This document shows, piece after piece, positions 49,713 to 61,415 of a DNA stretch of 64,000 nt; within the stretch, counting starts at the first letter, position 1, and the number at the start of each line of letters is the position of its first letter. A model generated the notes under the pieces. The model was not told where the DNA came from. It searched no databases and worked only from the letters and a program-made list of their open reading frames with translations. Source of the stretch: Epiperipatus broadwayi. Lineage: Eukaryota; Onychophora; Udeonychophora; Euonychophora; Peripatidae. The stretch is taken from the NCBI GenBank assembly GCA_028023455.1, contig JAQFVV010006700.1, forward strand, positions 372,001 through 436,000. The letters are read 5' to 3'. The translations under genes and the position numbers were made by a program.

Positions 49713-50715
49713 TTATGAAATACTTTGCCAATAAAACAAACTTAGATTGCTTTTTTTCAATTCGATTATTATACTCTTTTACAATTCTGAGTGAATTTTA
49801 TTTTATTTGTGCTTTTGCTTTATTATTAATTAATGTATAAATAGTACACCACATACCCCTTTTTTCCCTCTACTCTATTCACCATGTACTTATCTCCTAT
49901 TCTATATCACAGATGTTCTTTTTATTTTCTTGCCTATGTTCACCATTAAACAAAAAAAACTTTAATATACACATACTAAAAATAAAATTAAAAATTTACC
50001 AAAAAAATTTTCTCCCTTTCTTTTAGAATGACATAAAATAACACAAAACAACAAAATAACAACGAAAGTCTTCTGCCGGTTTTATATTTATATGTTGTCC
50101 ATATTGAAGCAGATGACCTGATGCTCAGATCATGCTTCACAGCCCACTTACAGTCTCCTACCACAAAACCATGTTTAAACCCATCCTTACGCATGTATAC
50201 ATATTTACTAACATATACTTTTCCTTTGCTTAAGCATTTAAACATAACTGACGTAGATATTTGTATATCTTAATGCAAAATAATTTAATAAATAAATATT
50301 TAATATTGTTTTAATGTGTATGCGTGTATAATGGATAAATATATATATTTTCAGTGTGGGGAGACTGATAATAAATCGTATTAATAATTATATTATTCAT
50401 GTATTTTAAAAGTCATATATAAAATGTATTATTTTTTATATTTAATTTACCAGTCAGAAAATGATGCAATTCTTTAAGAAGTTTCTTGAAAACAATTACC
50501 TGGAAAAGGCCATTAGTTAAAATTAAAAGATTACGATTTGTAATAGTAAAGTAAGATCCATTAGTGGAAATTTTATCCATGCCAACTTGTTTTAAAATCA
50601 TAAGACTTATTTTAAAACAATCATTCGAGAAACTTGTAACAGGATTGCATTGTTTCAAAAGACTTACAAAACAAAAGATATCCGGGCAGTAGATTTCAAC
50701 TTTGCTAAAGTGCTC
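49713..50715. other. AT-rich non-coding DNA with the longest open frame of the window
   Basis: The minus frame at 50413-50727 spans 104 codons. It has no motif I recognise, and a frame of this length is about what chance allows once in such a window at this composition. Nothing else is seen. Confidence 0.35.
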
Positions 50716-50960
50716 AAATTGCCTCAAGTCCAGCAGTTAAGTGCTATACTACATCATCAAAAAAGGAGTATATATACTTCTGGATTTGAATCCAAAAGGG
50801 AGGAGATAACCATAAATTAACGATGGTCCACATAATCCATGCTAGTTTTAATCTTCATCCAATGTGCCATGAGTAGGGGAAACTTCACCTTCCCCTCTGT
50901 TCCAACATGCTTGTTCCCATAAGAAAAGCTCCGGATCCTGTGCCTATGAACTTTCAAATG
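50716..50960 (+). repeat. Probable tRNA-derived SINE, decayed
   Basis: GGATTTGAATCC at 50782-50793 is a good box B. A box A-like stretch (CAGCAGTTAAGTGCTATAC) lies about 50 bases upstream, near 50731-50749. G+C is raised downstream to about 50950. The anticodon arm is not recoverable, and no target duplication is seen. Confidence 0.4.
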
Positions 50961-51925
50961 TCTAATAATTAAATAAGTAAAATGCTACCTGTGATGCCTT
51001 ATTCCAAACCTAGATCTAGTGTATTACTGCCTATGAACATTCCAAACATCAAGGATCGCTACTATTTATGAAAGATAAAATAACTTTAGCTGCTCTATGA
51101 TTCTATTAAATTCACCCTTCTATAACAATAATCCTGAAGCTCTATTCTAATATCTTATGTAAATGTTTATATCTTATGTAATTTTATCAAATTACAACTC
51201 TATATAACTTAATCTATTCTATCATTGAGCCTCTATTCACTATGTTTTTTTTTTATTATTTTCATGCGGCAATCATATTTTATTTCATTATTATATTATG
51301 TATATTTGTTTTATTAAAATGCCAGTAATATTTTAAACTCGCTAGCATGTAATTCCTTTCTAGTTTCCCTACCCATCACTTACAGGGTAATTAAGAACAT
51401 ATTTTATTAAAAACAAGTCCTCTTCGACTTATGCAAATGCTCGCGAGTTTGGGAAAACAAAGTAATTATCCTATAAATTGTTGTAGGAAAACAGATCAAC
51501 ATCTGTTTTTCTAAAAATGTTTTTTTTTATCTTTTTAAAATGCACTAATCCCAACAGTAAATGTATTTCATATATGTAAAATCTAATTATTTCCACCACC
51601 CCATTTGTTTCCATTTAAACATATTTATTTCTAATAATAGCATTCTTTTGACTGAAATGTGTATTTATTATATGGTGTGGGAAGTTATAAATAATTTAAA
51701 GGGAAGGGGGAATTTTTATGTCTTAAAATTTATATAATTTAATTAATTTAATCATCCATGCCTGTTTAGTGATTAGATCATACCATTACGCAGGATATTC
51801 TATAATTTATGGGCATTAAATAATTAAAATAGTCTTTAAAGCTATATATTTCATTATCCCAAGTGTTGCATGCATATAGGCACATTCATTCCTATATTAT
51901 ATATATTTGTGCTTCTCTTTCTATG
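50961..51925. other. AT-rich non-coding DNA
   Basis: Nothing assignable. The phrase GCCTATGAAC occurs at 50942 and again at 51032, within a diverged local repeat. Confidence 0.4.
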
Positions 51926-53110
51926 GAGGAATCGCAAAGTCGAACCCCATCATCTTTCTCAAAGTCCAAGAACCAGGCTTTAACCCCCCTGGGGACTCAC
52001 TTGTTCATATGTGTGTGCTTTATATGCTGATCGCTCTGGAAAAACCAGCCCAATAAATGCATAGGCGATCGCTCTTCATTCCTGAACCAATTCTTCTAAC
52101 GTCGCAGACTTATATCGGTCTACTTCTCAAAATGAATTCCATGAAGCACATGTTCATATCCATGACTGGATCATATCAAATGCACTGTCATGCACGCACC
52201 ACCTTCTGTTATATTTCTAATAAACCCATGAACATCCATAAGCCGTAATGTTGTGATTTTTGCTAAACAGATATTTATGTCCACTATTTAAAATGTGCAT
52301 CATTGCGATGACCTTATTATTATTAATATATATATTCATCAGCTATCCCACACATGTCTGTCACTTTAACTATATTTTGTACAAATGTAGTGCTTCATTA
52401 TCAAATTATAATTATCTTTCAAGTCGGTTAAATGCTATTTTGTTCTTTCTGGGGGTGTAGTGGCACTTCAATATTATATTTCATAATAGTGCTAAATCAT
52501 ATATTCATCATTATAGTATATATTATTGGCATAACCGCAACTATAAATAAAGTCATCCATTAAATTTGATTCTTAATTTATCAACCAAACATAATATTAT
52601 TTCTCTATGACTCACTGTTATGTAATATTTATGAGGCCAATGATCAATCAATGATAACATGCATTTACTTATGTTTTGTTAAAATAATAAACCTTAAATA
52701 TATATATATATTATAACATTTCCGAATCATTGTGTTTTCTTTTATTTAAATTAATATTTTAATTAATAAAGTTATGCTCCTACTGACTAGATGATCTCTA
52801 CTAATATATAATTAATAGGATAGATTACGATCTTTAATTGCTTCTAAATTGTGTTTCATGCTAAATATCCCACCATTAAACTTAAATTAGTCTTTTTGTG
52901 TCTCCGATGTGCGATGCCGGAAGAGAGAGATGAAATTAGATCGATATCATCGGGATTGTTGCTCATAAGTTGGTACATCTGGAAAATAGGCAAATAGGGC
53001 AGAATTCATGAGTGTTCCTGACTTATGTATCTTGCGCATGATTGGATTTAAGGTACTTTTGCCTAGATGCTAGATCTTGTTATGTGAGCATACAAAACCG
53101 ACCGGTACAA
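51926..53110. other. Two CpG-bearing patches
   Basis: The stretches 51926-52245 and 52880-53105 hold many CpGs (for example GGCGATCGCTC near 52064, GATGCCGGAAG near 52914, ACCGACCGGTAC near 53097), against almost none in the flanks. The frame 52057-52248 (63 codons) has no motif. They may be regulatory DNA or a young repeat. I cannot tell which. Confidence 0.35.
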
Positions 53111-53136
53111 TATATATATATATACAAAAGATCTGT

Positions 53137-53275
53137 TTATTTAATTTAACTAAAATAGAAATATTTTGTTTTTAATAAATCAAGTTAATAATATTATGTT
53201 TTACTTTTTATCCTCATTTTTTCCAATGTGACTCATGATATTTATTATTTCTCAATTCATATGTTCACTGCCTAT
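53137..53275. repeat. Dispersed repeat, second copy
   Basis: Direct counterpart of 44952-45060, with about 30 bp extra in the middle. Confidence 0.6.
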
Positions 53276-56200
53276 TACTAATGTTGAAAAACTGTCAGTT
53301 AGATGTGAGGATGTAATGTAAGAGTGATGTTGCTATAATAAGTCATTATTAAATAAATAACCATTACTGCAAGGTTCTATTGTAAACAAAAAAATGTTTA
53401 AGTTAAAATAAAGAAGTTAATGTTTCCAGATATATTTTTCAATTGAATCAAAAAATTAATAATATTGTAAATTCAAATTTACATGTGGATATATTGTGCC
53501 ACAGATGTTAATAATATTGTGAATTCACATTTATATTAAAATTTATACATTCATAAATGTACATATAATTTTTGTTTGTGATTTTGTGAGTGTTTTGTTT
53601 AATAAAGAATCAAAATAGAGAATTTAAAATAATATACAGATATTATAAACATGCATATAAATTATTGTTTAAAGAAATAATAGTTTATTATTCAGAAATT
53701 AATTTTTTTTTGTCACATTTATAGAAAAGAAAGAAAAATATATACTTTTCTGTTTTGTTTTAATCAGTGATTAAAAACTAATTTTTGTAATTTTTTGTAT
53801 TTATCAAATAAAGATGGAATTTAATTAAAAATTGGAAAGTAACAATTAATAAATTTTTACCTGTCTAGTATTTTTAGTTTACTGTTTAGAAAGCAGCAAG
53901 TATGGATTAGATCATTTATTTTCTATAACATTTTGCCATTCTATAATATTTTTATTGTTATTTTATAAACCTTTGCTATTAATTAAGTAAAAATACCAAA
54001 AAAAAACTTTTCTGGTAATTAAATTGATAAAAAAAAATATCAGTTGGATTTTCAAACATTCTTTTTAACATGACTATGAAAAGGAGGCTAATTGTATGTT
54101 GTGAATAATAATCTTTCATATTGTGGAGAGAGGAATAATCTTATTACAGAGTTTTCTTGTGGTGGGAAGAGAATTGTTTTCTTTGAGAAGAGCTGCCAGT
54201 TGCTTTTGTAAAACATTTTTAGTTAAGACAGAGTGATTTTTCATATAAGGTAAAAATACCTTGTGTTTAAGCTATCCATGATTTTTACAAATAAACTTAA
54301 ACAAAAACACTTAGAATTGAAGTCATGCTAGAAGATTTTAGATCACTGGTGGCAGAACTGTGTGTGTAAAATTAATCACTGATGGCATTCATCAACTACT
54401 TGAAGCTTAAAGTATTTCACAGGTGCAATGCAGATTAATAAATGAATCAAAGAAATAGATGCATCATAGTACATTAGCCTTCCCCCTCACCACCATCATC
54501 ATGTGATCCTGTTACTGCCTGTTAAAAACATAACTATCTATTGAAAAAGTGATGTGAAAAGAAGTTTAAAATAAAAATCATTGGGTCCTTTAAAACCTAT
54601 TTTTTTATAGTGCACGTGAAGAAAATATTTGGAGCCCTAAGTCTGTTTTCAATAAAAAGAAAAGTAAAAGAATAAAAATGGAATGGAACTTACTTTTGTT
54701 TTGTTTTTTTCCTCTTCTAAGATAGACTATGTGAAAAGGAAAACTATAGATCCAGGAAGTAAGATTATTTTATTTTTTTATACTTTTATAAATATCAAAT
54801 TTAATTTAACATAGATTTATATACATATAAGATTATATACATGTACTTATAGATTTATACTTTTAAATTTTAATCAAAATATGTTTGATCTCTTGGTGTT
54901 ATTTAATGAGTTGTATTTTTGATATTTAAAATATTTAATCTCTTGATGTTTTTTCTTTAAATTGTCTTATCAAATAAGTGTGTCTGTATAATCACAGAAA
55001 AATGAGAAAGGGGTTTTTCATTTATATTATATGTATACAGAATTTATTTTTTTACATATTGCTATAATTGTTCTATTTAGAATATTGGTGGTGGGATCTA
55101 GCTTTATTAAGATAATATGTTTGGGATTAATAAATTATATTAAGTTATAACCTATTTTAGTGAGCATTTAGTTATCTTCACATTTCACTCCACACATTGA
55201 ATTATAAATTCTAATTTTACTATCCATCCATTTAACCTGAGAATTCAAAGAGTATAGAGCAACTTTATATCTATTATTGGGTATACAATATTGGGAATTT
55301 TAAGTCTGTAGCAAAGTATTCTTTCTTACAAAGTGGCATGAAAGGGCAAGTTTGAATTAGGCCTTACAAAAATACTCTGCTTAGAATAGATTTTGCAAAC
55401 CAATATAGAGATAAATATAGAAAGAAATCAGAAAATGTAGCTAATAACCATTAGTTTGATTTCTGTAGTAATAACACAGGATATTGATGTCAGAACACTT
55501 TTGGTTGTTTTGGCTAGAAATAATTCCATATGTAGTGTGCATGCTTGATATTATTTTGGATTTGTGGGTATACCACATGTGAGGCTGATAATAATCAAGA
55601 TCATTTCAAGGGGAATTAAAGGATACATTTTATTGTATAATAATTTTATTATAATAAATAGCTGCCCTGATTATTACAAAGTGTTGACCAAAACACAGTC
55701 TAGTAAATCGGTCTTAAAAGGGTTCCTGGAACAATATATATACCACACTAATTCTTCTATGTGTTATCAATTTTTACTGCACTATTATTGTTAAAATTAG
55801 GTAGACAGATATTATTCTGTTTTTTACATTCATATTTTGTTCTATCATTAGATCTAATGTCTATGGTTTGCTGTAATATTAAATTGGAAGATGTCTCATC
55901 ATCCATGAATTGTAGCCTAGTCTATTATTTCTGAAGCTTGAACTTCTTATGAACTCTCGACAATAAACTAGTCAATTTTTTATTATTATTATTCATTAGA
56001 TCTAAAACCCTATGCTTTTTATCTCAGTGGAGTAAAGGTTCCTGGAGCAATTTCCAGTTATAGAAGAATATGATTACCATATTCAATCTGTCACATTGGT
56101 ATTTAAATGTCACTTAATCTGCAAAACAATTGTTCATATGATTATTTTATTTCTTGGTTCTAAACAAAAATTGATGGTATCTATTTGGACTATCATATCA

Positions 56201-56335
56201 CTAATTCAAGTATTGCATATAGGGAGGCTTTCCATCTTTTTATTATTATACATTAAAATGTAAAAAATGTATGTGAAAAAAATGCTATTACATTTGTTAT
56301 GGTTTTATACAATAATATGCATCAAAAAAGGTTTT
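53276..56335. other. AT-rich non-coding DNA
   Basis: A short local direct repeat (TTAATAATATTGTAAATTC and TTAATAATATTGTGAATTC) lies at 53456-53525. The 76-codon frame at 55564-55794 has no motif. No gene is seen. Confidence 0.45.
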
Positions 56336-56339
56336 GTGA

Positions 56340-56680
56340 CATAGCAGTTAGTTTATCTACTGACCATGTCATGATTTTGCCTCCGGAATAGGTCAAATGA
56401 ATCTTGAAATTTTTTTTGAGGTCTCAAAAAGATTTATGATTTTTATTTATAGGTAGCTTAGTTATAGTCAGTCTAGTTTGATATCCAACATTGATTGGTA
56501 AATGGGTGAAAACTATTTTTATCTAGAGATTAATATAAAGTTGAAAAAATGTTCAAACTTTCATTTGCCAATTGTTGAACCTAGAGAGTAATAACTTCTT
56601 TATTGAAGACAGTTGGAGAAACTTTGTCCTGCAAGAGATTATTTAAAGGATGTTTTACTGAAAATATGTATATTGAAATA
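56340..56680 (+). repeat. Dispersed SINE-like repeat, copy C (diverged)
   Basis: Carries the ordered blocks shared with copies A and B: GGTAGCTTAGTTATAG, TATCTAGAGATTAA, ATGTTCAAACTTTCATT and TTGGAGAAACTTTGTC. The head (GTGACATAGCAGTTAGTTTATCTACTGACC, broken here at ATAGCAG and TTAG for reading) is tRNA-like in style. Confidence 0.35.
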
Positions 56681-56831
56681 GATTGCCTATCTCAATTTAT
56701 AATTAAGAAAGTAGAAATAGTTGGCAATCATAAGTTGGATTCATATTTTATAAATTAAATTTAGGTTTCTGTATATTATAGCACACACATGCATAGGTCA
56801 AGGTATGTGTTTTTAAAAGTAAATGAGTTTA

Positions 56832-57050
56832 TGATACTTTGGTATTCCTGCTATGATGTATTACTCTGATGACATATTACTCTTAAGTTTGTGATATGTT
56901 TAATTAAACTAACAGTCCAAGAAATATTTAGACAAACAATCAATAAAATTTGTCGATAGGTCCCATGGAGGGGTTACTTTAAACATATCGCAAACTCAGA
57001 ATAATATGTCACTGAGAATAATACATCATAGCAAATGTAATATGAAAGTT
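56832..57050. repeat. Long hairpin, arms about 53 bp
   Basis: The left arm at 56850-56902 and right arm at 56981-57032 are inverted copies with about 8 mismatches (GCTATGATGTATTACTCT against GCTATGATGTATTATTCT). Weaker pairing extends outward for about 18 bp. The loop is about 78 bp. Just downstream, 57030-57110 and 57205-57310 form a diverged direct repeat (CAAATCTAAAAAAA, then ATATATTCAGTATGGAAAAA against ATATATTCATTATTGAAAAA). Confidence 0.65.
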
Positions 57051-57135
57051 CAAATCTAAAAAAAATAATGGAGACATATATTCAGTATGGAAAAAGAAAA
57101 AAAGATATGATACTAAATAAAACAGGTACTTGTGA

Positions 57136-57201
57136 GTTGTACCTTTTTGGTACAACACTACATGTCATCAAATCCTAGCATACTATGGTGCTTTGCACCA
57201 T
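57136..57201. repeat. Two small perfect stem-loops
   Basis: GTTGTACC, loop TTTTT, GGTACAAC at 57136-57156; and ATGGTGC, loop TTT, GCACCAT at 57185-57201. Their role is unknown, and they may be parts of the surrounding hairpin repeat. Confidence 0.6.
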
Positions 57202-57689
57202 CATATTCCATATGTAATAACAAACTTCAAATCTTAAAAAAAAAAACATGTACTTTCCAATGATGAAGAGATATATTCATTATTGAAAAAGGAGAAATAT
57301 TAAAAAGAACCTGCAAACATGTTTTAAATGGCAAGTTGTAACAAAGTTTTAGATTTCTGTTATTTTTTTAAACTGAAAAAAAAATGATGAACTGTAAGTT
57401 TAACCTTATATTTTAAGTATCTTTTTTTAAAAAAAAAAAACCCCCACAAATATAACAACTTTTGCTGCTGTATTTTTAAATAATAATAAAAATATTTACA
57501 AATAATGGATACATTTACTGCAAATTTAATGTTACATTTTAATATGTTAAATATGCTAAAATGCAGGCAATGGTGAAGCTAAAGTACAAATTATAATATT
57601 AACTGGCTGAACACTTTTGAGAAGTTTTATCTTCTCATAATCATAGCAATTTTAGTGTTTAATAGCTGAAAAAAATAATACATACAGTA

Positions 57690-58461
57690 GATTCTTCTAA
57701 AGAATGAACATCAATTTTTTTGTGAATATAATCAGAATATTATCTATTTTTAATGCAACTATCATTTTAATCTTGAATAATAATCTATAATTTATCCAAT
57801 AATCCATATTTGTAAATTCTTGCATAATGTGAATTTTTCTTGTAGTTTGACTATTAACTCTAATACAATCTATTAAATGCTATTGTTTTGATTGTGGATG
57901 CATCCATGTTACTTTATAATGGTTTGTCTGCCTAGAAAAGTGTTTGTGATATGTGTTGTACAAAAATTTGATAAAAACAAAAGATTTGAATTTGTAGCAC
58001 CAATACTATTGTTCCCAATAACTTTTTGACTAAAATCTCTATTAAAGTCTCCAAGAATAAAAATTTGGTCTTTTATTTGTATTGCAGTAATAATTCTATC
58101 CAGTAAGGAATAAAAGTCTCATTCTCTATATTCTATGAATTTAAGATTGCAAGATAGGCATTAATAAAATGAGCACTAGTTCTATAATGAGCATTTCAAC
58201 AATAGAAAATATTAAATTAAACTTTAAACTACATGCAACACAATGTAATTTCTTTTCATTGACTGACTTGACTTTCCAAAAAAAAAAAATTTTATATTCA
58301 ATGATCTGTTCCATTAAATTTTCTTTTTGAAAATGAATTTCACTAAGAACAGCTCTATCAATTTTAAACCTTGATATCTTCTTAGCAACAAGTGCTGTTC
58401 TCCATTCTGATTTTGAAGAGTTTGTATCAAGTAAAATTTGCATATTCCATATACCTATGTT
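57690..58461 (-). pseudogene. LINE endonuclease (APE type) fragment, copy 2
   Basis: The minus strand encodes nearly the full endonuclease of a non-LTR retrotransposon. In order it reads NIGIWNMQILLDTNSSKSEW (family GTWNVRTLLD), RTALVAKKISRFKIDRAVLS, EIHF, YKIFFFW, then a gap, then DQIFILGDFNRDFSQKVIGN with NSIGATNSN (family GDFNARVG...VIG..G.G..N.NG). A +1 shift near 57915 follows, then TWMHPQSKQ, a stop, HLIDCIRVN, RKIHIMQEF, and NYRLLFKIKM (family TDHRL). The catalytic GDFN is intact but the DH pair is lost. Two or more stops and one shift make it dead. The reverse transcriptase is not found downstream. It belongs to the same family as 35505-36100. Confidence 0.85.
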
Positions 58462-58531
58462 TAGAAAAAAATAGGTTTCTAATACTTACCTTTAGTTCTA
58501 TCACTGTCTCCTGCTTTAGCACTACAACTGA

Positions 58532-58535
58532 CATT

Positions 58536-58625
<90 letters not shown>

Positions 58626-58626
58626 T
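58532..58626. repeat. Compound ATC/ATT microsatellite
   Basis: About ten ATC repeats run directly into about twenty ATT repeats. The long poly-Ile and poly-Met frames across it are artefacts of the repeat. Confidence 0.95.
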
Positions 58627-60597
58627 CTCTCACTATAATGAATAATCTATCAGGTGTGGCAACTTAATCAAACTATGTAAGACAGGCTATTTATAGAACT
58701 CTTCATGTCCATGGTAGGCAGGAGAATTCCTAATTATGATTATCTAAACATACAATTTTTGCTAGTGAAAATGCCTCTTATTGAAATGCAGTTCCAAAAT
58801 GACTCATTAGAAATTATATTGCTTGAAGCAAAGATCACAATTAAGGACTATCAGCCTACTAAGTCTGTGCCCAGAACTAAAAACAAAAAGAGGAAGGGGG
58901 AGGAAATTGATCCAGAAATGTGTATTTAGTTAAAAGTTGAAAATATTGTTGCACAAATACATAATCCCGTTGTTACAGTAAAGGAAATATCTGATGGCAT
59001 AAAAGGCTCATAACAACTGAGCACTGAAATCACTTAAGTAACAGAAAAAAGGGAGACAAAAATTGTTTGATTTGGAAACAATACTTATTCCTTGATGAAC
59101 CAACATCCTATTCTTTGAGGCATCAGGAAATAATGAGCACTGCTTATTTGTTATTCAAATTTGACCTTTATATCTAAAGGACAACCAACTGGCTGTTATT
59201 TGTGGAGTATGTTGGTAACCTGAGCACAGTTTCTTATAATTATTTTAATGACACATATCATTTCTTTAGTAACATGCATCTTCTTAAAATTCCTGACTTT
59301 ACATCAGTTTTTGACCGAATGAATGAATATTAAACATGTTTTGACTTTGTTTTAAAACATCTAGCAAATCAAATAACCCAGTAACTCAAATAATATAGCA
59401 ATCATCAGTTTATAAGATTCTTTGCAGTTGTCATGAAATTTAAATAAGCCAATGTAAATTAAGCCTTAATGAAAGAGTTAAAGTTCATAAAAGTAGAATT
59501 AAAAATAGGTATCATAATTCGGCTTCTTGTATTCATGAACTAAATACAGATCATAAAATATTATTTGACAATTAGCTTATCTTTTATGAAAAACTAATCA
59601 GAAAGAAGAGTTAAAGAAACTTTGATAAACTTTCTTGAATCTGAGGTCATCAATCTCATGAAAACTTTATTTGATTTTAAAAGTGGGTAAATGAATTGTG
59701 ACAAGATTACTTCTGTTTTTTGTATGTGTGTGTTTTTCATCTAACTGATTTTAACTTGAGATTGTCTGTTTGTTAAAACCCATAGTCATGAAACAATTTT
59801 ATTGTAATTTTTTTTTTTTTGCTAGTATTTAATATTATATGATTTTCTATTTTAAAAACAATAGGTATACAAAAAATTGCCATGTGTAAGGGAATATAAA
59901 AAAACATATACGTAGGATAAATAGGTGTGTTGATTAAAGGGAATAATTTATAATATGGAATATATATATTATGTAGAAATTATGTGTTTATGTATAAATA
60001 TTCATGTATTTATATTTACATTTATTATACATCTGAAGCAGATTGCTGGGGCAATTGAAATTGTTATGATTATAAAATAAATGTATAATGCGTTGTAAAA
60101 AAGTGAATAAAGAAAAGTGATTGAAATTGGATATTCATATTAAATATCAAATATATATTTATAACATTATTATGTAATATATTAAATAAATAATAATAAT
60201 TAATGACTAAACTAGGTAATTCAAATATGTAATAATGTCTATGTTCTTATTCATGCCATGAGAATGTAAGGTCTTAAATTTATAAAATAAAACTTTCTTT
60301 TTGTTTTCTCACTCTTGTGGAAGAAATGTTCTATAATATGATCACTAGTAAATTATCAATTGAGTGATTTAGTAAATGGAAGTGTTTTAAAAACTAGTTT
60401 GTCTATGTTTTTATGTAAAATGTCAAATCTTTGATTAGTTATTCTAATATACAGGCTGCAATTCATCTATATAGCAATTCAAGAATCTATTACATTCTAT
60501 TAAATATATTATGTTTATACTTTTAGAGTTGATATTGTTGGGAATATGCCGTTAAAAATCATTATTGGTATTACCTTGAACCACTTTTGTAACAATA
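58627..60597. other. AT-rich non-coding DNA
   Basis: The frame 58705-58929 (74 codons) ends in a Lys-rich stretch (KNKKRKGEE). It is not recognised, though its composition (fewer Phe, Ile and Asn runs) is slightly more protein-like than the usual chance frames here. Nothing else is seen. Confidence 0.4.
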
Positions 60598-60610
60598 TGT
60601 TTGCATATTA
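60598..60610. repeat. 13-bp target-site duplication, left (ribozyme repeat copy 3)
   Basis: TGTTTGCATATTA, matched 12 of 13 by TGTTTGCATCTTA at 61403-61415. Confidence 0.75.
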
Positions 60611-60774
60611 AGCCAATAAACATCATATGACCACCATCTCTTATGCTTGTGTATAACTGTTGTTAAAACAGGCAAAACTCACTATACATATGCCACACAC
60701 AGCAAGCTAGAGTAATCAATGGATTCCAGAAGGCTTGTGCATTAAATCCCCATCTAGTGCCTACTCATCCAATA

Positions 60775-60816
60775 TCCCCAGACTAGTTTCTGGCTTGTGG
60801 CCTTCGTCAGTGAGGA
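60775..60816 (-). ncRNA. Type I hammerhead ribozyme, copy 3 sense unit (core intact)
   Basis: On minus: TCCTCA, CTGACGA, helix II AGGC with loop CACAA and GCCA, GAAA, CTAGTC, TGGGGA. The change in CTGACGA is at the one core position that tolerates any base (CUGANGA). Helix I pairs fully and extends through ATCCAA with TTGGAT. Cleavage is predicted between 60781 and 60780. Confidence 0.85.
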
Positions 60817-61257
60817 GCCTTGGATCTGAGAGCACTGCATCTAAATCTTAGGATCTAATGCAAATCTCCAGCAACCACCTTTTATCTCCATTTAACTACA
60901 AAACTATGAGTCTTAAACTGAAAACACTTTAATGTTTCCAATTCAAGCCCATCAGCTTATATAGTTATATGGGTCTGACTACAAAACTATGAGTCTTAAA
61001 CTGAAAACACTTTAATGTTTCCAATTCAAGCCCATCATCTTATATAGTTACATGGGTTTCAATTCAAGCCCATCAGCTTATATAGTTATATGGGTTCAGA
61101 CCCATATAACTATATAAGCTGATGGGCTTGAATTGGAAACATTAAAGTGTTTTCAGTTTAAGACTCATAGTTTTGTAGTTAAATGGAGATAAAAGGTGTT
61201 TGTGGGAGATTTGCATTAGATCCTAAGATTTAGATGCAGTGCTCTCAGATCCAAGGC

Positions 61258-61299
61258 TCCTCACTGATGAAGGCCACAAGCCAGAAACTAGTCTGGGGA
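61258..61299 (+). ncRNA. Type I hammerhead ribozyme, copy 3 inverted unit (core intact)
   Basis: On plus: TCCTCA, CTGATGA, AGGC with loop CACAA and GCCA, GAAA, CTAGTC, TGGGGA, with distal helix I ATCCAA and TTGGAT (extended 61244-61309). Cleavage is predicted between 61293 and 61294. A transcript of either strand would therefore carry an intact ribozyme. Confidence 0.85.
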
Positions 61300-61402
61300 A
61301 TTGGATGAGTAGGCACTAGATGGGGATTTAATGCACAAGCCTTCTGGCATCCATTGATTACTCTAGCTTGCTGTGTGTGGCATACATATAGTGAGTTTTG
61401 CC

Positions 61403-61415
61403 TGTTTGCATCTTA
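61403..61415. repeat. 13-bp target-site duplication, right (ribozyme repeat copy 3)
   Basis: TGTTTGCATCTTA, 12 of 13 identical to 60598-60610. Confidence 0.75.

Larger units (their letters stand above)
60611..61402 (-). mobile_element. Hammerhead-bearing retroelement, copy 3 (nearly palindromic)
   Basis: A minus-sense unit (60611 to about 61085) faces an inverted unit (about 61086-61402). The junction is TATATGGGTTCAGACCCATA at about 61070-61089. Both arms carry a ribozyme. Within the minus half, an 85-bp stretch (starting CTACAAAACTATGAG at 60894 and 60979) is duplicated, with a shorter third piece. The minus 3' end (GATGTTTATTGGCTTA read on minus) matches the end of copy 2. Flanking 13-bp repeats match 12/13. 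Confidence 0.83.

Noticed and set aside
58540-58630. CRISPR-like or coding repeat
   Set aside because: Simple trinucleotide microsatellite with no spacers.
58392-58667. Open frames with long poly-Ile and poly-Met
   Set aside because: Produced by the ATC/ATT microsatellite. The flanking residues belong to the reverse-strand LINE remnant or to nothing.
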